From positions 1 through 8,544 of the forward strand of contig JAITQR010000088.1 in NCBI GenBank assembly GCA_031288815.1: a stretch of 8,544 nucleotides of DNA, in the 5' to 3' direction. Below are positions 1 through 6,750 of this stretch, piece by piece. Both the position numbers and the translations under genes were made by a program. Position 1 is the stretch's first letter, and each line of letters begins with the position of its first letter. The stretch is from Treponema sp. (GTDB lineage: Bacteria; Spirochaetota; Spirochaetia; Treponematales; Breznakiellaceae). The notes under the pieces are model-generated. The model made no database searches and was not told the DNA's origin. It saw only the letters and a list, made by a program, of their open reading frames with translations.

Positions 1-1089
1 TTGGGTTTTGGCTGTATGCGTCTTCCCGCCTATGAAAAAGACGGGAAGACTATCTTTGATGAGGAAAAGGGCATCGCCCTGCTCCACCGGGCCTATGAAC
101 TGGGGGTGAACTATTTTGATACCGCCCCGGGGTACTGTGATACCCTGAGCGAGATCATCACCGGCAAGGCCCTCAAGGGGTTCCGGGAGAAGGTCTACCT
201 TTCCACAAAGAACCCCATTGAAAACGCCTCGGGGGACGATTACGACCGGCGGCTGGAGACTTCCCTAAAAAAGCTGGACACGGGCTATATCGATTTCTAT
301 CATTTTTGGGGAATCTCCCTGGATACCTTTATCAATAAGGTCTGCGCGCCCGACGGTCCCCTGGATCGGGTAAAGAAGTGGAAGGACCAGGGTGTGGTAC
401 GGCATATATCCTTTTCCTTCCACGATAGTCCGGAGAATCTTGCCGAGATAATCCGCCGGGGGGAGGGGGTGTTTGATTCCCTCCTCTGCCAGTATAACAT
501 CCTGGATCGTTCCAACGAGCAGGGCATGGCCTTTGCCCATGCCCAGGGGCTTGGGATAGTGGTCATGGGTCCCGTGGGGGGCGGCCGTCTGGGGGCGCCT
601 TCCCCGGTCATTCGGGAGCTCCTGCCCGGGAAGGTACAGAGCTCCGCCGAGGTGGCCCTCCGGTTCGTATTCACCAATCCCCACCTCCATATCGCCCTGT
701 CGGGCATGAGCAGCATTGAGATGCTGGAGGAGAACGCCGCCCTGGCGGATAACGGCAACCCCATGACCGAAGCGGAAACGAGGCAGCTTGAGGGGATGAT
801 GAAGGAAAATGAACGGCTTGCTGGTCTGTACTGTACGGGCTGCAAGTACTGTATGCCCTGTCCCCAGGGGATCAATATCCCGGAGATATTTACCCTGATG
901 AACTATCACCGGGTGTACCGGATCACCGCCTTCGCCCAAGAGAACTACACCCAGATAGGGAGAGTCCCCTGGAGGCAATACAAAGACGCATCGGCCTGCG
1001 TGGAATGCGGGGTTTGCGAGGACAAGTGTCCCCAGAAACTACCCATCCGGAATCAGCTAAAGGAGACCCATAAGGCCCTTGCCCGGTAA
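1..1089 (+). CDS. Iron-sulfur aldo/keto reductase family oxidoreductase, 5'-truncated
   Basis: Cytoplasmic NAD(P)H-type oxidoreductase of the aldo/keto reductase fold with a C-terminal ferredoxin-like domain; the substrate is not known. The window opens inside the first beta strand: the leading TTG is probably an internal Leu of an 'LGFGCMRLP' start seen in this family, so roughly 15-20 residues are likely missing. Residues 1-270 form the barrel: FDTAPGY (Asp40, Tyr45) and STK (Lys70) give three of the usual Asp-Tyr-Lys-His tetrad. The His region reads YHFWG (His101), with Trp at the position where YLLHG-type enzymes have the catalytic His. Residues 278-288 hold CxxCxxCxxCP, and 333-344 hold CxxCxxCxxxCP, both expected to bind [4Fe-4S] clusters. 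It is first in the visible part of an operon with a transporter and a TetR regulator, suggesting a reductase acting on a compound that the transporter moves. Family is secure; reaction is unknown. Confidence 0.93.
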   Translation: MGFGCMRLPAYEKDGKTIFDEEKGIALLHRAYELGVNYFDTAPGYCDTLSEIITGKALKGFREKVYLSTKNPIENASGDDYDRRLETSLKKLDTGYIDFYHFWGISLDTFINKVCAPDGPLDRVKKWKDQGVVRHISFSFHDSPENLAEIIRRGEGVFDSLLCQYNILDRSNEQGMAFAHAQGLGIVVMGPVGGGRLGAPSPVIRELLPGKVQSSAEVALRFVFTNPHLHIALSGMSSIEMLEENAALADNGNPMTEAETRQLEGMMKENERLAGLYCTGCKYCMPCPQGINIPEIFTLMNYHRVYRITAFAQENYTQIGRVPWRQYKDASACVECGVCEDKCPQKLPIRNQLKETHKALAR

Positions 1090-1100
1090 GGGGGCGGTAA

Positions 1101-1118
1101 TTCCCGGGGCCTCGGGAA
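1101..1118 (+). promoter_or_regulatory. Hairpin over the weak ribosome binding site of the MFS gene
   Basis: The 36-bp gap after the reductase contains TTCCCG, a 6-nt spacer GGGCCT, then CGGGAA, a perfect 6-bp inverted repeat. The right arm includes GGGAA, the only Shine-Dalgarno-like sequence at a sensible distance (7 nt) from the GTG start at 1126. The hairpin could hold back translation of the transporter unless ribosomes from the upstream gene, which stop at 1089, open it. The repeat is seen directly; the function is inference. Confidence 0.35.
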
Positions 1119-1125
1119 CGGCAGC

Positions 1126-2382
1126 GTGAAGAACAATCCTCTTATCAAGACCCTGGTAGGGCTGCGGGGAAATCCCCGGGCCTGCGTGTATACCGAGCCC
1201 CTCTGGGGCCTCTCCATGAATCTCTGCCTGCCCTATGCGTCGGTGTACATGATCGCCTTGGGGCTCAGGGACGTGGAAATTGGCTTTATCGCCTCCGTGT
1301 ATATGTTCACCCAGGTGATCTTCGCCTTTCTGGGGGGGCCCATTACCGACAAGCTGGGCCGGCGCAAGACTACGGCGATCTTTGATTGCATCGCCTGGAG
1401 TCTCCCCTGTCTCATCTGGATGGGGGCGCGGAATTTCTGGTTTTTTCTGATCGCCGCCCTGTTTAACGGCACCATGAAGGTCACCACCAATTCCTGGGAC
1501 TGCCTCCTCGTGGAAGACGCCGAAAAAAGCGAGATAACCCGGATCTACTCCCTGGTGGTGAGCTGCGGCCATCTCTCCGCCCTCTTTGCCCCCATATCCT
1601 CCATTCTAGTATCCCGCTTTACCCTGGTCCCCGCCGTCCGGATCCTCTATATCAACGCGTTTGTGGTAATGACCACAAAACTCATCCTCCTCTATATTTT
1701 TTCCCGGGAAACCCGGACCGGAATGGTCCGCATGCGGGAAACCCGGGGGGAAAGCATCCTCTCCCTGCTCCGGGGCTACAAAGGGGTTATCCGCCTGATG
1801 GGCAGATCGAAGGGGACCCTCTTCGCCATTGCCATTTCCGCCATGGTAAGCATCGTGGGGATGATCAACATCACCTTCTGGCAGATCATCGTGAATCAGA
1901 AGATCGGGGTGCCCGATACGCTTCTGCCCTTTTTCCCCATGCTGCGCTCCGTCCTGGCCATGATCTTCTTTTTTACGATAATCCCCCATCTTACCAGGGT
2001 GCATCTGCGGAATCCCCTGCTCCTGGGTTTTGGCAGTTACCTTATAGGGCAGACGATCCTCATCCTCACCCCGCCGGTTGGGGGACTGGGCTATATGAGC
2101 CTCTGCCTCTCCCTGGTTTTTGACGGATTCGGGGTTGCCATGCTGGCCATGCTCGCCGAATCCCTGGTGGCCCTCCACGTTGACGCCGCCGAACGCGCCC
2201 GGGTTTTGGCGCTCCTCCAGATGACCATCATGTTTATCAGCGCCCCCTTCGGCTGGATCGGCGGCCTCCTCTCAGGGGTCTCCCGGAATCTGCCCTTTGT
2301 GATGAACATGTTCATCCTGGGCGCGGGCATCCTGGTGACCCTGCTGTACTATAAGGGCAGGAATCGTGACCCGCAGGGATAA
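1126..2382 (+). CDS. Major facilitator superfamily (MFS) transporter
   Basis: Inner-membrane secondary transporter of 418 residues, normal MFS size, with about twelve hydrophobic segments. The loop after the second membrane segment carries the MFS motif A, GGPITDKLGRRK (residues 70-81), with Asp75 and the basic cluster Lys76/Arg79/Arg80. The N-terminal stretch with 'RACVYTEPLWG' (19-28) precedes membrane segment 1. A basic central loop near residues 194-225 separates the two six-helix halves. The GTG start is chosen because it keeps this N-terminal stretch and lies 36 bp after the preceding stop; its ribosome binding site is weak. The substrate cannot be told from sequence. Position between an iron-sulfur reductase and a TetR regulator fits either uptake of the reductase substrate or efflux of a toxic compound; both are inference. 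Confidence 0.9.
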   Translation: MKNNPLIKTLVGLRGNPRACVYTEPLWGLSMNLCLPYASVYMIALGLRDVEIGFIASVYMFTQVIFAFLGGPITDKLGRRKTTAIFDCIAWSLPCLIWMGARNFWFFLIAALFNGTMKVTTNSWDCLLVEDAEKSEITRIYSLVVSCGHLSALFAPISSILVSRFTLVPAVRILYINAFVVMTTKLILLYIFSRETRTGMVRMRETRGESILSLLRGYKGVIRLMGRSKGTLFAIAISAMVSIVGMINITFWQIIVNQKIGVPDTLLPFFPMLRSVLAMIFFFTIIPHLTRVHLRNPLLLGFGSYLIGQTILILTPPVGGLGYMSLCLSLVFDGFGVAMLAMLAESLVALHVDAAERARVLALLQMTIMFISAPFGWIGGLLSGVSRNLPFVMNMFILGAGILVTLLYYKGRNRDPQG

Positions 2383-3124
2383 ACAGAAGGCGGAAACCTT
2401 TATCGACATCATGCGTTCCGCCGAAGAACTGTTCCTCAGGCAGGGCTATGAACAGACCTCCATGGAGCAGATCGCCTCACGCATGGGGCTTACCAAGGGC
2501 GCCCTCTACCATCACTTCAGTTCAAAGGAGGCCCTCTGTGAACGGTTCTGCAGGGAACATTACCTCGTTTTACTGGAGGCGGTGGAGCCCTGGGTCAAGG
2601 ACGGTTCCCTGAGCTGTTTTGAACGGATTAAGCGGGCCATCGCCGCCTCCCGGGGCATCGGCATGAGTCATATCGCCTTTACCTCCGGTTTTTTGCGTTT
2701 CAATTTTGACGAGGGGAATCTGGTGTTAAAGGAGCGGCTCTACCGCTATGACCGGGAGTTTTATATAAGCGTCATCGGCCCCCTGCTGCGGGAGGCCCGG
2801 GAGCGGCAGGAGTTCAGCTTCGCTTCCTCCCCGGAGATCCTGGCGGTTTTTATACAACGCCTGGACCGGGGGGCAAACGAGGAGATCAACCGTATCGTTG
2901 CGCAGGACAGCCGGGACCATGAAAGCCGAATCGCCGAGGTCCTCAAGGCCCTCATCGAAAGCCTGTCCCGCATCCTGCAGGTTTCCCCGGAGGGGATCGC
3001 GGAACTCATCGGTTTTGAGGAGACCATGTATTTTTACGGGGAGGCCCTGAAGAAGCGCAGGAACGCGGAATCGACCGCAGTCCCATGCCCTCAATTGCCT
3101 GCAGTGCGTTCCGTTCATCCATAG
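2366..3124 (+). CDS. TetR/AcrR family transcriptional regulator
   Basis: Dimeric DNA-binding regulator with an N-terminal helix-turn-helix and a C-terminal ligand-sensing domain. Residues about 9-55 match the TetR DNA-binding domain: 'AEELFLRQGYEQTSMEQIA' leads into the recognition segment GLTKGALYHHFSSKEAL (41-57). The rest is helical and unlike any ligand class I can name. At 252 residues it is longer than the usual 190-220, and the last ~20 residues (Pro- and Cys-containing) look like an unstructured tail running into the convergent gene. The GTG start overlaps the end of the MFS gene by 17 bp and has AAGGG at 2353-2357, 8 nt upstream, so the two are probably translationally coupled. It likely controls its own operon through a site upstream of the window, and may or may not act on the ABC operon. 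Confidence 0.93.
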   Translation: MTRRDKQKAETFIDIMRSAEELFLRQGYEQTSMEQIASRMGLTKGALYHHFSSKEALCERFCREHYLVLLEAVEPWVKDGSLSCFERIKRAIAASRGIGMSHIAFTSGFLRFNFDEGNLVLKERLYRYDREFYISVIGPLLREARERQEFSFASSPEILAVFIQRLDRGANEEINRIVAQDSRDHESRIAEVLKALIESLSRILQVSPEGIAELIGFEETMYFYGEALKKRRNAESTAVPCPQLPAVRSVHP

Positions 3125-3135
3125 AGACGGTTTTT
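3111..3135 (+). terminator. Possible weak intrinsic terminator of the reductase-MFS-TetR operon
   Basis: CCGTTC (3111-3116) can pair with GA plus ACGG (3124-3130, one bulged G) around a 7-nt loop that contains the start of the TetR stop codon, followed at once by five T residues (3131-3135). The stem is short and the sequence is also coding for the end of the opposite-strand permease, so this may be chance. No stronger terminator for the + strand operon is visible nearby. Confidence 0.25.
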
Positions 3136-4038
3136 GTTCCGGGACAGGGACCAGCTGTACATGATAAGCCCCATGAATACCGCCACCGACGGCAGAGCCG
3201 TGACCAGTTCGGAAGGAATGTTTTCAAGCTGCAGGATATTGCCGATGGCGTTAAAAACGCCGAACAGGAACGATGTTAGAACGGTGGGGGCAACCATGGA
3301 ACGGCCCATGGCGCTGGCGGCAATGGCAATCCATCCCCGGCCCGCAACCATGTTACGGGTGAACATGGAAAGGTAACCCATCGACATATACGCCCCGCCG
3401 AAACCCGCCAGGAGCCCCGACAGGCAGAGGCTGATAAACTGTACCCGCTTGACATTGATCGCCACGGATTCCGCCGCCCGGGGATTTTCCCCTACCGCCT
3501 TGATGTGTTTCCCCAGCCTTGTTTTAGCAAGCAGCAGCCAGGTGATAAGCACCGCAATCCAACTGCCGTAGACCAGCACATTCTGCCCCGAAACAATTTC
3601 ACCCAGTACCGGGATGTGCCGTACCACGGGGATATTAAGCAACGGAAGCTGTTTGCTTGCCAGGGCCGCGGAATTCCCCTTTTGTCCCGAGGCAAGGTAG
3701 AGGAGGTACACGGAAAATTTAGACGCAAAAAGGTTGAGGGCAATGCCCCCCATGATGATACTGGTACCCAGGTAAATGTTAAGGTACGCCATAAAGGCGC
3801 TGAACAGAATCCCTACAAGGACCGCGCAGAGCAGGCCCAGGGCGGCATTCTGAAACCAGGCGGAAAACAATACCCCTGCCAGGGCGGACATGAGCATGGT
3901 CCCTTCCATGGCGATGTTGCTTACCCCGGCGCGGCTTGAGATAACGTTTCCCATGGCCGCAAAGAGCAGGGGCGTGGTTACCCTGAGAATGGCGTACCCA
4001 AAGGCGGGGGAAAGGAAAAGGCCCCATAGTCCGCTCAT
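3115..4038 (-). CDS. BMP-family (nucleoside-type) ABC transporter, permease subunit 2
   Basis: Integral membrane subunit of 307 residues, the typical length for the shorter permease of this pair (related to NupQ/YufQ). It has about eight to ten hydrophobic segments. The family motif near the N-terminus is 'SRAGVSNIAMEGTML' (residues 35-49), the counterpart of the N-I-x-x-E-G signature of BPD_transp_2 permeases, and a GxxxxAAxxxGxN-like cytoplasmic loop 'GKHIKAVGENPRAAES' contacts the ATPase. The ATG start overlaps the stop of permease 1 in an ATGA junction (4035-4038). Its stop (3115-3117) lies within the last codons of the convergent TetR gene, a 10-bp tail-to-tail overlap. It pairs with permease 1 to form the membrane channel for the ligand delivered by the binding protein. 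Confidence 0.93.
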   Translation of the reverse strand: MSGLWGLFLSPAFGYAILRVTTPLLFAAMGNVISSRAGVSNIAMEGTMLMSALAGVLFSAWFQNAALGLLCAVLVGILFSAFMAYLNIYLGTSIIMGGIALNLFASKFSVYLLYLASGQKGNSAALASKQLPLLNIPVVRHIPVLGEIVSGQNVLVYGSWIAVLITWLLLAKTRLGKHIKAVGENPRAAESVAINVKRVQFISLCLSGLLAGFGGAYMSMGYLSMFTRNMVAGRGWIAIAASAMGRSMVAPTVLTSFLFGVFNAIGNILQLENIPSELVTALPSVAVFMGLIMYSWSLSRNKNRLYG

Positions 4039-5117
4039 CGCGCGGCCTCCCCGGCGGCGGATCCGGCGATTCCGCTTTTCATTACGTCCCGGCGGTTCAG
4101 CGCCTTGAGAAGAAAATCCGCGGTAATCATCAGTACCAGGACCATTTCCATAATCGATACCATTTCTACCGGGACATCGGTGGTGCGGGCCATAATATCC
4201 GCCCCGGTCCGCAGATAGGCCAGCACAAAAGCCGCGGCAAAAGAGCCTATGGGATTGTTCTTGCCCAGCATGGCAACCAGGCAGCCGTCAAAACCGTAGC
4301 CCGGCAGGGCCGACCAGGTAAAACGGGTAAAAAGACTCATCAGGTGAACCGCCGCGCCCATCCCGGCAAGGCTGCCGGACAGGAAGTGTACAATTAAGGT
4401 AAGGCTGAAAATACTCATTCCCGAATAGACGGCAAAGTCTTTGTTCATGCCCGTCATTTTAATCAGGTAGCCCAGCTTGGTACGGGACATGACAAACCAT
4501 ACCGCCAGGGCGGCAACGCAGAGCAAGAGAATGCCGGTAGTGACATGGGTGCGGGGGATAATTACCGGAAGCCGGGCGGTGTCCAGAAATAACGCCGAGG
4601 CAACGCCGGTAACCGCCAGATCCCTGAATTGTACCTTGAGCAGGTAAAAACCGACGCCAAAAAAAATCGTGTTCAGCATCAATGAGGTAACAAGCTCGTT
4701 GGCGTTGTACTTTGCCTTGAAGAATCCGGAAATACAGGCCAAGAGGCCGCCGAACAGGGTGGCGGACAGGATTACTACCGTCTGATGAACAACGCTTCCC
4801 CCCAGGGGCTTGGTGGCAAGAACCGCCGCCAGAAGTCCCGTAATGTAAAAGATCCCCTCGCCCCCCAGATTAAAAAGTCCGGAACGGAAGAGCAGCGCCG
4901 TGCTTATCCCTGAAAAAGCCAGGGGTATCATCAGTTCCAGCACATTGCCAAAATAACGCAGGTTGGTGAAGGGGGAAAAAAGCATTTTGCCAAAGGCGGT
5001 AAGGGGTTCGGAACTTGTCAGGACAAGAACCCCGTAGGAAATAAACAGGGCGATAAGTACCGCCGCTCCCATCTGTATTGAAGTGTTTTTGTATTGCCGC
5101 AATTTCAACAGTGTCAT
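4035..5117 (-). CDS. BMP-family (nucleoside-type) ABC transporter, permease subunit 1
   Basis: Integral membrane subunit of 360 residues, the normal length for the longer permease (related to NupP/YufP). An N-terminal anchor (about 15-34) precedes a soluble stretch, then the conserved motif 'FRSGLFNLGGEGIF' (77-90), matching the FR-x-G-x-x-N-I/L-G-x-E-G signature of the family. A second characteristic segment, 'GSLAGMGAAVHLM', lies in the C-terminal half. Permease 1 and 2 share the BPD_transp_2 fold. The ATG start forms an ATGA overlap with the ATPase stop (5114-5117), and the gene ends in another ATGA overlap with permease 2, so the three are almost certainly translationally coupled for stoichiometric assembly. 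No frameshift or missing motif was noticed. Confidence 0.93.
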   Translation of the reverse strand: MTLLKLRQYKNTSIQMGAAVLIALFISYGVLVLTSSEPLTAFGKMLFSPFTNLRYFGNVLELMIPLAFSGISTALLFRSGLFNLGGEGIFYITGLLAAVLATKPLGGSVVHQTVVILSATLFGGLLACISGFFKAKYNANELVTSLMLNTIFFGVGFYLLKVQFRDLAVTGVASALFLDTARLPVIIPRTHVTTGILLLCVAALAVWFVMSRTKLGYLIKMTGMNKDFAVYSGMSIFSLTLIVHFLSGSLAGMGAAVHLMSLFTRFTWSALPGYGFDGCLVAMLGKNNPIGSFAAAFVLAYLRTGADIMARTTDVPVEMVSIMEMVLVLMITADFLLKALNRRDVMKSGIAGSAAGEAAR

Positions 5118-6646
5118 GACTGCCTTTTGATCCCCAGCATGTAGAGCCCCAATTCCTGTTCAGTCAGGGACCGGGGCGTATCGAATATAGCCACGATTTC
5201 ACCGGAGTACATAACCATGAGCCTGTCGCTCATGGCCAGGGCTTCTCCTAAATCGGCGCTTACCAGCAATATGGCCTTGCCGGAATTCCGCAGGCCGATG
5301 AGAATCTTGTGTATCGCGTTGGCGGAACCGATATCCACCCCCCGGGTGGGCTGTTCGGCAATGAGGAAGTCCGGGTCCGCGTTGGCCTCCCGGGCTACTA
5401 CCACCTTTTGTATGTTTCCCCCGGAAAGGGAGCATACGGGGGAATCGATGCCCTGGCATACGATAGAAAACTGTTTCACCAGATCGGCGCAGGCCGTACC
5501 AATGGCCCTTCGGTCCATCATGCAGGGCTTATTGAGAGAAGGCCGGTCATAGTAACTTGCGATAAGATTCTCCGCCACCGTGGCCTTCGCGGCAATGCCC
5601 TGCCGCATCCGGTCCTCGGGTATGTAGGCTGCCTTTGCCGTTTTGCGGATATCTTTAATGCTCTTTTCTCCAAGGCCGACGCCTTTAACGGTCATGGTTC
5701 CCCTGTTGGGTTTTTTATAACCAAAGAGAACCTCCACCAGTTCTGTTTGCCCGTTCCCTTCAACGCCGACAAGACCGAGAATCTCCCCGCTGTGTATCGT
5801 AAAGGAAATATTCTTGAGCCTGTCCACCTTCTCCGCGGAAAAGGAAAGATTCTGTACCTCAACGCAGGGTTCGGTATGGAGAATCTGCCGCTTTATGCCG
5901 CTGTACTCATATTCAACCTTCCGGCCGATCATCATCTCCGATACATCTTCAACGCTTACCCCGGCGGTCTCCAGGGTTCCCAGGCTTTCGCCGCGGCGGA
6001 TAACCGAGATCCGGTCGCTTATCTCCTTTACCTCCCTGAGCTTATGGGAAATAAAAATAATGGTGTGGCCCTGCTCTTTAAAATCTTTAAGCTGGCTGAA
6101 AAGCTGCGCGGTTTCCTGCGGGGTAAGCACCGCCGTCGGCTCGTCCAGGATAAGTATGGTGGCCCCTTTGTAGAGCAGTTTGAGAATTTCCACCTTTTGC
6201 TTGACGCCGACGCCAAGATTTCTCACCGGTTCATCCAGGGGAAGATCGAAACCGTAACGCGCACAGAGTTCATTTGCCCGCTTTCGGCTTTCCTGCTCCG
6301 AAAGAAAACCAAATCGCGTTTCTTCGCCGCCCAGGCTGATATTTTCAAAAACCGTAAACGAAGGCACCAGCATGAAATGCTGATGCACCATGCCGATGCC
6401 GATGGCGATTGAATCGGAAGGAGAGGAGAACCGCTGTTCCCTTCCCTCATACAGAATAGCGCCGGTCGTCGGCTGAATCAGGCCGAACAGAATGTTCATC
6501 AGGGTTGTTTTCCCCGCCCCGTTCTCACCGACAATGGCGTGGATTTCCCCTTTACGGAAACTCATGGCAATGTTTCTGTTGGCAACTACACCGTTGTCGT
6601 AAACCTTGGTAATGCTTCTTAGTTCCAGCAGCGATTCTGCCGCCAT
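5114..6646 (-). CDS. BMP-family (nucleoside-type) ABC transporter, fused double ATPase
   Basis: Cytoplasmic energising subunit of 510 residues with two ABC domains in one chain, the layout of NupO/YufO and RbsA/MglA-type ATPases. Domain 1: Walker A GENGAGKTT (40-48), Q-loop MVHQHF (87-91), signature LGVGVKQ (144-150), Walker B ILILDEPT (164-171), switch His201. Domain 2: degenerate Walker A GVEGNGQT (294-301, Gln replacing Lys), canonical signature LSGGN (407-411), Walker B region LIAEQPTRGVD (428-438) with Gln432 at the catalytic Glu position, and Ala464 at the switch His position. So only the site formed by domain 1 Walker motifs with the domain 2 LSGGN looks competent. An upstream in-frame ATG at 6718 would add 24 residues, but it lies inside an intergenic hairpin; the chosen ATG has a strong GGAGGAG site 7 nt upstream and begins at the usual family N-terminus. 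Confidence 0.95.
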   Translation of the reverse strand: MAAESLLELRSITKVYDNGVVANRNIAMSFRKGEIHAIVGENGAGKTTLMNILFGLIQPTTGAILYEGREQRFSSPSDSIAIGIGMVHQHFMLVPSFTVFENISLGGEETRFGFLSEQESRKRANELCARYGFDLPLDEPVRNLGVGVKQKVEILKLLYKGATILILDEPTAVLTPQETAQLFSQLKDFKEQGHTIIFISHKLREVKEISDRISVIRRGESLGTLETAGVSVEDVSEMMIGRKVEYEYSGIKRQILHTEPCVEVQNLSFSAEKVDRLKNISFTIHSGEILGLVGVEGNGQTELVEVLFGYKKPNRGTMTVKGVGLGEKSIKDIRKTAKAAYIPEDRMRQGIAAKATVAENLIASYYDRPSLNKPCMMDRRAIGTACADLVKQFSIVCQGIDSPVCSLSGGNIQKVVVAREANADPDFLIAEQPTRGVDIGSANAIHKILIGLRNSGKAILLVSADLGEALAMSDRLMVMYSGEIVAIFDTPRSLTEQELGLYMLGIKRQS

Positions 6647-6653
6647 GAATTTT

Positions 6654-6660
6654 CTCCTCC
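6654..6660 (-). promoter_or_regulatory. Ribosome binding site of the ABC ATPase
   Basis: On the - strand GGAGGAG sits 7 nt before the ATG at 6646. It decides the ATPase start in favour of 510 residues over the 534-residue reading. Confidence 0.85.
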
Positions 6661-6683
6661 TAAAGGCTTTTACGCGCCCATTG

Positions 6684-6731
6684 TTATCCGGAAACCAAGG
6701 TTTCCGGACGGAAACCAAGATTCCCGGATAA
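6684..6731 (-). promoter_or_regulatory. 48-nt intercistronic hairpin between binding protein and ATPase genes
   Basis: The gap between the two genes folds into one long hairpin. The outer arms 6684-6696 and 6719-6731 pair over 13 bp (11 Watson-Crick, 2 G-U in RNA), then comes a symmetric 2x2 internal loop (U-U on the - strand), then an inner perfect repeat GGTTTCCG / CGGAAACC (8 bp, 2-nt spacer, so about 7 bp with a 4-nt loop). The left half alone is also a perfect 9-bp palindrome (6688-6707), so two alternative folds exist. No U-tract follows it on the - strand, so it is not a normal intrinsic terminator. Such hairpins after a binding-protein gene often protect the upstream message from 3' exonucleases, giving more binding protein than transporter; that role is inferred here. 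Confidence 0.7.
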
Positions 6732-6750
6732 GCCTGCCGAAATCCCGGCG

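Noticed and set aside
265..978. 237-residue open frame antisense to the aldo/keto reductase (and a second one at 300-875)
   Set aside because: Both mirror a secure gene with two Fe-S motifs; the translations are His/Gly/Pro-rich without family features.
1606..2178. 190-residue frame antisense to the MFS gene
   Set aside because: Translation is rich in His, Gly, Asp and Glu, the usual antisense image of a hydrophobic membrane protein.
5309..6412. 367-residue open frame on the + strand opposite the ABC ATPase gene
   Set aside because: It lies wholly antisense to a well-supported ATPase with all motifs in order, has no recognisable domain, and long antisense frames are common in GC-rich genes.
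6647..6718. Extended start giving a 534-residue ATPase
   Set aside because: The ATG at 6718 lies within the intercistronic hairpin, the extra 24 residues are not part of the family, and a strong ribosome binding site points to 6646.
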